From NCBI GenBank assembly GCA_964428175.1, contig CAYRXM010000042.1, positions 1-34,557 of the forward strand: a DNA stretch of 34,557 bases. The letters are read 5' to 3'. The stretch is from CAYRXM01 sp964428175. Lineage in GTDB: Bacteria > Chloroflexota > Anaerolineae > JAFGEY01. The notes under the pieces are model-generated. The model saw only the letters and a list, made by a program, of their open reading frames with translations. It searched no databases and had not been told where the DNA came from. Shown piece after piece: positions 31,900 through 34,557 of the stretch. The stretch's first letter is position 1. Every line of letters begins with the position of its first letter. Made by a program: the position numbers and the translations under genes.

Positions 31900-31958
31900 C
31901 CGGGCTGAGGCCCGGTTGCTGACATGAGAACGGGCAGAGCCACTTGGCTCTGCCCGTT
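31900..31958. terminator. Two hairpins between the importer and PHP operons
   Basis: CCGGGC-tgag-GCCCGG lies at 31900-31915. A perfect 13-bp stem, AACGGGCAGAGCC/GGCTCTGCCCGTT, with a 4-nt loop lies at 31929-31958. They sit in the 87-nt gap between convergent operons and probably act in both directions, although the following T-tracts are weak. Confidence 0.6.
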
Positions 31959-31979
31959 GCTTATGGTCGCAATGGCCCG

Positions 31980-32912
31980 CTAGTCGAGAAAGATTGGGTT
32001 CGTCCACGCCGTGTGTCCCTCGCTATCGATACACTCTGCTCGCAGGTACCGCTCGTTGCCCGTTAGCTCGTATTGCGCCTCGGTGATCCACTCGCCGGAT
32101 TGGGTGCGCCGCTGACGGCCCCATTGGGTGAGCCCCACAAAGTTGATGGTTTGCACGGGAGAGCAGCGGATGCGGGCGACTCCCTTCTCGATGCCATAGT
32201 CATAGATCTCTGGGCCGCTGGATGCGTAGAACTGGCCCTCTCGCAGCGACGTCAGAATCTGCCTTTCCTCAAGCCCGGCTGCCTTGACCCATACCCAACC
32301 CCCAAAGGTATCATAGTACCAGTTGTCTTGACTCATCCAATGGGTGTCGTCCACGGCGTATCCCCACCAACGTTTTCCTCGCGCCAGCACATCATCCCAG
32401 TGAACGGCAGCAAGCCCCTTGCCGTGATCGGTCTGGGAGCTGGTGTTGAAAACCTCCAGACCGGTGAGGTTCTCCAAAGGCATCATCTCGTGCAGGTTCA
32501 TGCCCGACCAGTAAGTGTGTGCCAAAAAGAGCACCGCGCCGGTCTTGGCCCAGCGATCAATGGCATCCTGGATGGAAACGCCCAAAGGCACGTCCGCCAT
32601 CTCTCGGACGCCCAGGACGACAATGTGATAGCTCTGTCCCAGTTCGTTTCGGTCGTAGGAGACCTCCACCGACGGGATGTTCAGAAACGAAGCATCGCTC
32701 ATAGAAGAGAGATCGGTGATCACATCGTGGTCGGTCACGGCGAGAAACTGATACCCGCGTTCTCGGTGTGCCTGCATCGCCTCCACTGGCGACAGTGCGC
32801 CATCCGAACGCGTTGTGTGGACATGCAGCGCCCCTTTGAACCATCGGCCGGACGCTGCAAACGGATTGGCAAGCGGAGCCTCGGATGCCTGTTCAGGGTG
32901 AAATTCCATCAT
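31980..32912 (-). CDS. PHP domain metal-dependent phosphoesterase
   Basis: A 310-residue protein with the PHP metal-binding signatures in order: HVH at 30-32, DHD at 61-63, Glu83, His132 in AHTYWSG and Asp-Thr-His at 189-191. PHP phosphoesterases hydrolyse phosphate esters such as histidinol phosphate or nucleotides, but this one is not close enough to a known subgroup to name a substrate. A beta-rich C-terminal part (about 240-310) follows the barrel. The chosen start, MMEFHP at 32912, has GGAG upstream and overlaps the TIM-barrel gene stop by 4 nt. It is the last gene of the three-gene minus operon. Confidence 0.85.
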   Translation of the reverse strand: MMEFHPEQASEAPLANPFAASGRWFKGALHVHTTRSDGALSPVEAMQAHRERGYQFLAVTDHDVITDLSSMSDASFLNIPSVEVSYDRNELGQSYHIVVLGVREMADVPLGVSIQDAIDRWAKTGAVLFLAHTYWSGMNLHEMMPLENLTGLEVFNTSSQTDHGKGLAAVHWDDVLARGKRWWGYAVDDTHWMSQDNWYYDTFGGWVWVKAAGLEERQILTSLREGQFYASSGPEIYDYGIEKGVARIRCSPVQTINFVGLTQWGRQRRTQSGEWITEAQYELTGNERYLRAECIDSEGHTAWTNPIFLD

Positions 32913-33718
32913 TTTCTCTCCAGCGATTCGGTCATCCATGTCCAGCCATTGGCCAGGACCTGGTCGGGGTGTGGGGTATCGGTCAGTTCAAGCATCAAAC
33001 AGGCGTCGAAACCCCGCCGTCGCAGAAGGGCAAAGAACGCGCTCCAGGCGATGGAGCCGCTGCCGGGCATGAGGTGATCGTCGCTTTCCCCGGCATTGTC
33101 CGACAGGTGCACCAGCAGGATATCTTGGGGAATCTCGGTGATGCTCATCACACCCTCCGGTGTGATATGCGCGTGTCCCGTGTCAAAGCACGCCTGAAGC
33201 GTGGGATTCGGCGCGAAATGCCGGTAGAGTGCCTGCATCTCCACGGTAGTGCCAGCCAGCTCGTAGGGTGGCGGGTTCTCCAGGGCCACGAGGACGCCCC
33301 GGCTCGCACAGTACGCCGCGACCGCTGCGATGCTCTCTCTGGACAGCGCCAGTTGTTCGACACGACTCATGGTATCAGAGGGCGTTGCGCCGGGATGCAG
33401 AACCAGCACCTGTCCTCCCAACACTGTCAACGCGTCGACGGCCTTGAGCACAGCTTCGATGGAGGCCTGGCGCTGCGACAACTCGACCGCGGCAATGTCC
33501 TGGCCTGGCGCCCAGGGAGCATGGAGGGAGTAGACGCCCATACCCAGGTCGCGGATGACCTTGGCCATGTGCGCGACATAGTCGCGGTCCTGCCACTCAA
33601 AGTGTCCAGGTGCGGCAAAGACCTCCAGGATCTGGAATCCGGCGTTCCTGATCAGCCGCAGATGATCTTTGGTGAGGAGGCTTTTTCCGAATAGCTGCGT
33701 GGAGACGCCGATTTGCAT
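32909..33718 (-). CDS. Sugar phosphate isomerase/epimerase-like TIM barrel
   Basis: A 269-residue protein of the xylose isomerase-like TIM barrel superfamily (AP endonuclease 2 fold), which includes sugar isomerases, epimerases and dehydratases. Metal ligands expected of the fold are visible: Glu147 in ALENPPPY, Asp179 and His182 in FDTGHAH, His204 and Asp207 in VHLSDN, His215 and Glu244 in LELTD. The ATG shares a base with the GDPD stop (TGATG); a GTG one codon upstream is an equally plausible start. The substrate is unknown. It is coupled to GDPD upstream and PHP downstream. Confidence 0.85.
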   Translation of the reverse strand: MQIGVSTQLFGKSLLTKDHLRLIRNAGFQILEVFAAPGHFEWQDRDYVAHMAKVIRDLGMGVYSLHAPWAPGQDIAAVELSQRQASIEAVLKAVDALTVLGGQVLVLHPGATPSDTMSRVEQLALSRESIAAVAAYCASRGVLVALENPPPYELAGTTVEMQALYRHFAPNPTLQACFDTGHAHITPEGVMSITEIPQDILLVHLSDNAGESDDHLMPGSGSIAWSAFFALLRRRGFDACLMLELTDTPHPDQVLANGWTWMTESLERK

Positions 33719-34479
33719 CACGGGGTCACCCCCTCTTCCAGCACAGCCTTGAGCAAGTCAGGACGATTGGTCATGATGCCATCGGCTCCTGTGGCGGTGA
33801 TCCTGCGCATCTGTTCGGGATCGTCCACCGTCCAGGCCCAGAGGCCGAAGCCATGTTGATGCGCTTCATCCACGATATCGGCTGTGAGCGCCTTGTAGTC
33901 GTGCAGCATGAAATTCGCGCCACAGCCAAGTACCTGCTGGCATAGCTCCCACGGCGAGCAGGTTCCGTCTTGTCTGTCCGGGTCCAGCGCCACCGAGAGC
34001 AATGGCTCCATCTTTTTCACGGCGCGGACGCACTCGGCGCTGAAAGAGGTGATGACCGCTGGCCGGATGTAGTGGCATGCGCGCAGGATCTGCACGGTAA
34101 GGCGAGTGGTGCGGAGGAACTCGTCCGTTGAGTCTGCTTTGATCTCGATGCAGAGCCGGATGGGCTGTTCTCTGACGAATTCGACGGTCTCCTCCAAGGT
34201 AGGAATGCGCTCTCCGGCGAACTGCTGGCCAAAGCGAATGCCGGCATCCAGCCTGGCGATCTGTGCGTAGGGCATCTGGGCAATGTAGCCGTGACCATCT
34301 GTGCATCTGTCCACGCTGGTATCGTGGCTGACGACGACAACAGCGTCGGATGTGGTCACGACATCCAGCTCGATCCAGTCAGCGCCGAGCTCGATGGCAT
34401 GGCGAAACGCCGATAGGGTGTTGGGCGGGCGCAAGGCCGAGGCCCCCTGGTGAGCGATGATGTACGGTTGGTCGCGCAT
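33718..34479 (-). CDS. Glycerophosphodiester phosphodiesterase-like protein with altered active site
   Basis: A 253-residue TIM-barrel protein of the GDPD family, which normally cuts glycerophosphodiesters to glycerol 3-phosphate and an alcohol. His10, Glu37, Asp39 (IELDV), His52 (SHD) and Glu/Lys in CIEIK are kept. However, the usual HRG reads HQG (Gln11) and the metal-ligand PENT reads PPNT (Pro19 in place of Glu). Both changes are in codons I checked on the strand. Activity on ordinary glycerophosphodiesters is therefore uncertain. There is no signal peptide, so it is cytosolic. It is the first gene of the minus operon; its promoter would be near or beyond the window end. Confidence 0.88.
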   Translation of the reverse strand: MRDQPYIIAHQGASALRPPNTLSAFRHAIELGADWIELDVVTTSDAVVVVSHDTSVDRCTDGHGYIAQMPYAQIARLDAGIRFGQQFAGERIPTLEETVEFVREQPIRLCIEIKADSTDEFLRTTRLTVQILRACHYIRPAVITSFSAECVRAVKKMEPLLSVALDPDRQDGTCSPWELCQQVLGCGANFMLHDYKALTADIVDEAHQHGFGLWAWTVDDPEQMRRITATGADGIMTNRPDLLKAVLEEGVTP

Positions 34480-34510
34480 GTCGCTTGCCCCTCTTCTCTG
34501 CTAGCCTAGG

Positions 34511-34532
34511 AGACCGCTGAAAAAGTCTCCCG
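34511..34532. repeat. Inverted repeat near the window end
   Basis: GGAGAC and GTCTCC (34511-34516 and 34527-34532) surround CGCTGAAAAA. The motif is reminiscent of insertion-sequence ends and might mark an element beginning beyond the window, or be a leader hairpin of the GDPD gene. The evidence is thin. Confidence 0.3.
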
Positions 34533-34557
34533 ATACTAACTGATATTTGACTTATTC

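Overview
The window reads as a chromosomal segment of a GC-rich, non-parasitic bacterium. It is most likely a member of the Chloroflexota (Anaerolineae/Caldilineae-like). This placement is inferred from gene content: a secreted lipoprotein with a long Thr-Pro linker, DUF3048, a DUF211/VIT1-type pair more often seen in archaea, a MaoC-based fatty-acid module and a DUF5691/DUF5682 cluster. No rRNA, tRNA, CRISPR array, complete insertion sequence or phage gene was seen. Genes are tightly packed. Most clusters are preceded by a sigma70-like promoter, and nine of the ten I could place have exactly 17 nt between the -35 and -10 boxes.

Layout. (1) 99-3295, minus strand: an arginine operon (HicB-like protein, argG, argH) behind a ~300-nt leader. 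The leader holds two tandem units, each a short open reading frame with three consecutive CGA Arg codons followed by an intrinsic terminator, so it looks like a double ribosome-mediated attenuator. (2) 3373-6361, minus: a PLP aminotransferase and a Tat-exported 5'-nucleotidase-like lipoprotein. (3) 6358-7837, minus: a DUF3048 lipoprotein. (4) 7871-10734, minus: a large hybrid histidine kinase. (5) 10762-11800, plus: a six-helix membrane protein and a winged-helix regulator, with a consensus promoter flanked by two matching 17-bp dyads. (6) 11832-13029, minus: a DUF211 protein and a VIT1/CCC1-type metal transporter, whose leader encodes an Asp/Cys-rich peptide and carries a long terminator hairpin. 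(7) 13093-14292, minus: a secreted protein with a lysozyme-like motif.

(8) 14329-21934, plus: a five-gene module of SWIM zinc-finger protein, DUF5691, MoxR-type AAA+ ATPase, DUF5682 and VWA protein. Four of these resemble the uncharacterised E. coli yehQ, yehL, yehM and yehP products. (9) 21976-25993: a divergent fatty-acid/polyketide-like module, with fabG, a MaoC dehydratase and a PKS-like acyltransferase on minus and fabF on plus. (10) 26043-26980, minus: a histidinol-phosphatase-like IMPase. (11) 27031-31892, plus: an ABC importer (Tat lipoprotein binding protein, two permeases, ATPase) with a ~600-nt highly structured leader. (12) 31980-34479, minus: PHP phosphoesterase, xylose-isomerase-like TIM barrel and GDPD-like genes, overlapping end to end and converging on the importer. 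I infer that (11) and (12) form one uptake and breakdown locus for a phosphorylated or sugar-like solute.

The least explained parts are the tandem arginine leader, the DUF211/VIT1 leader, the five-gene MoxR-VWA module, and the structured element at 27138-27254.
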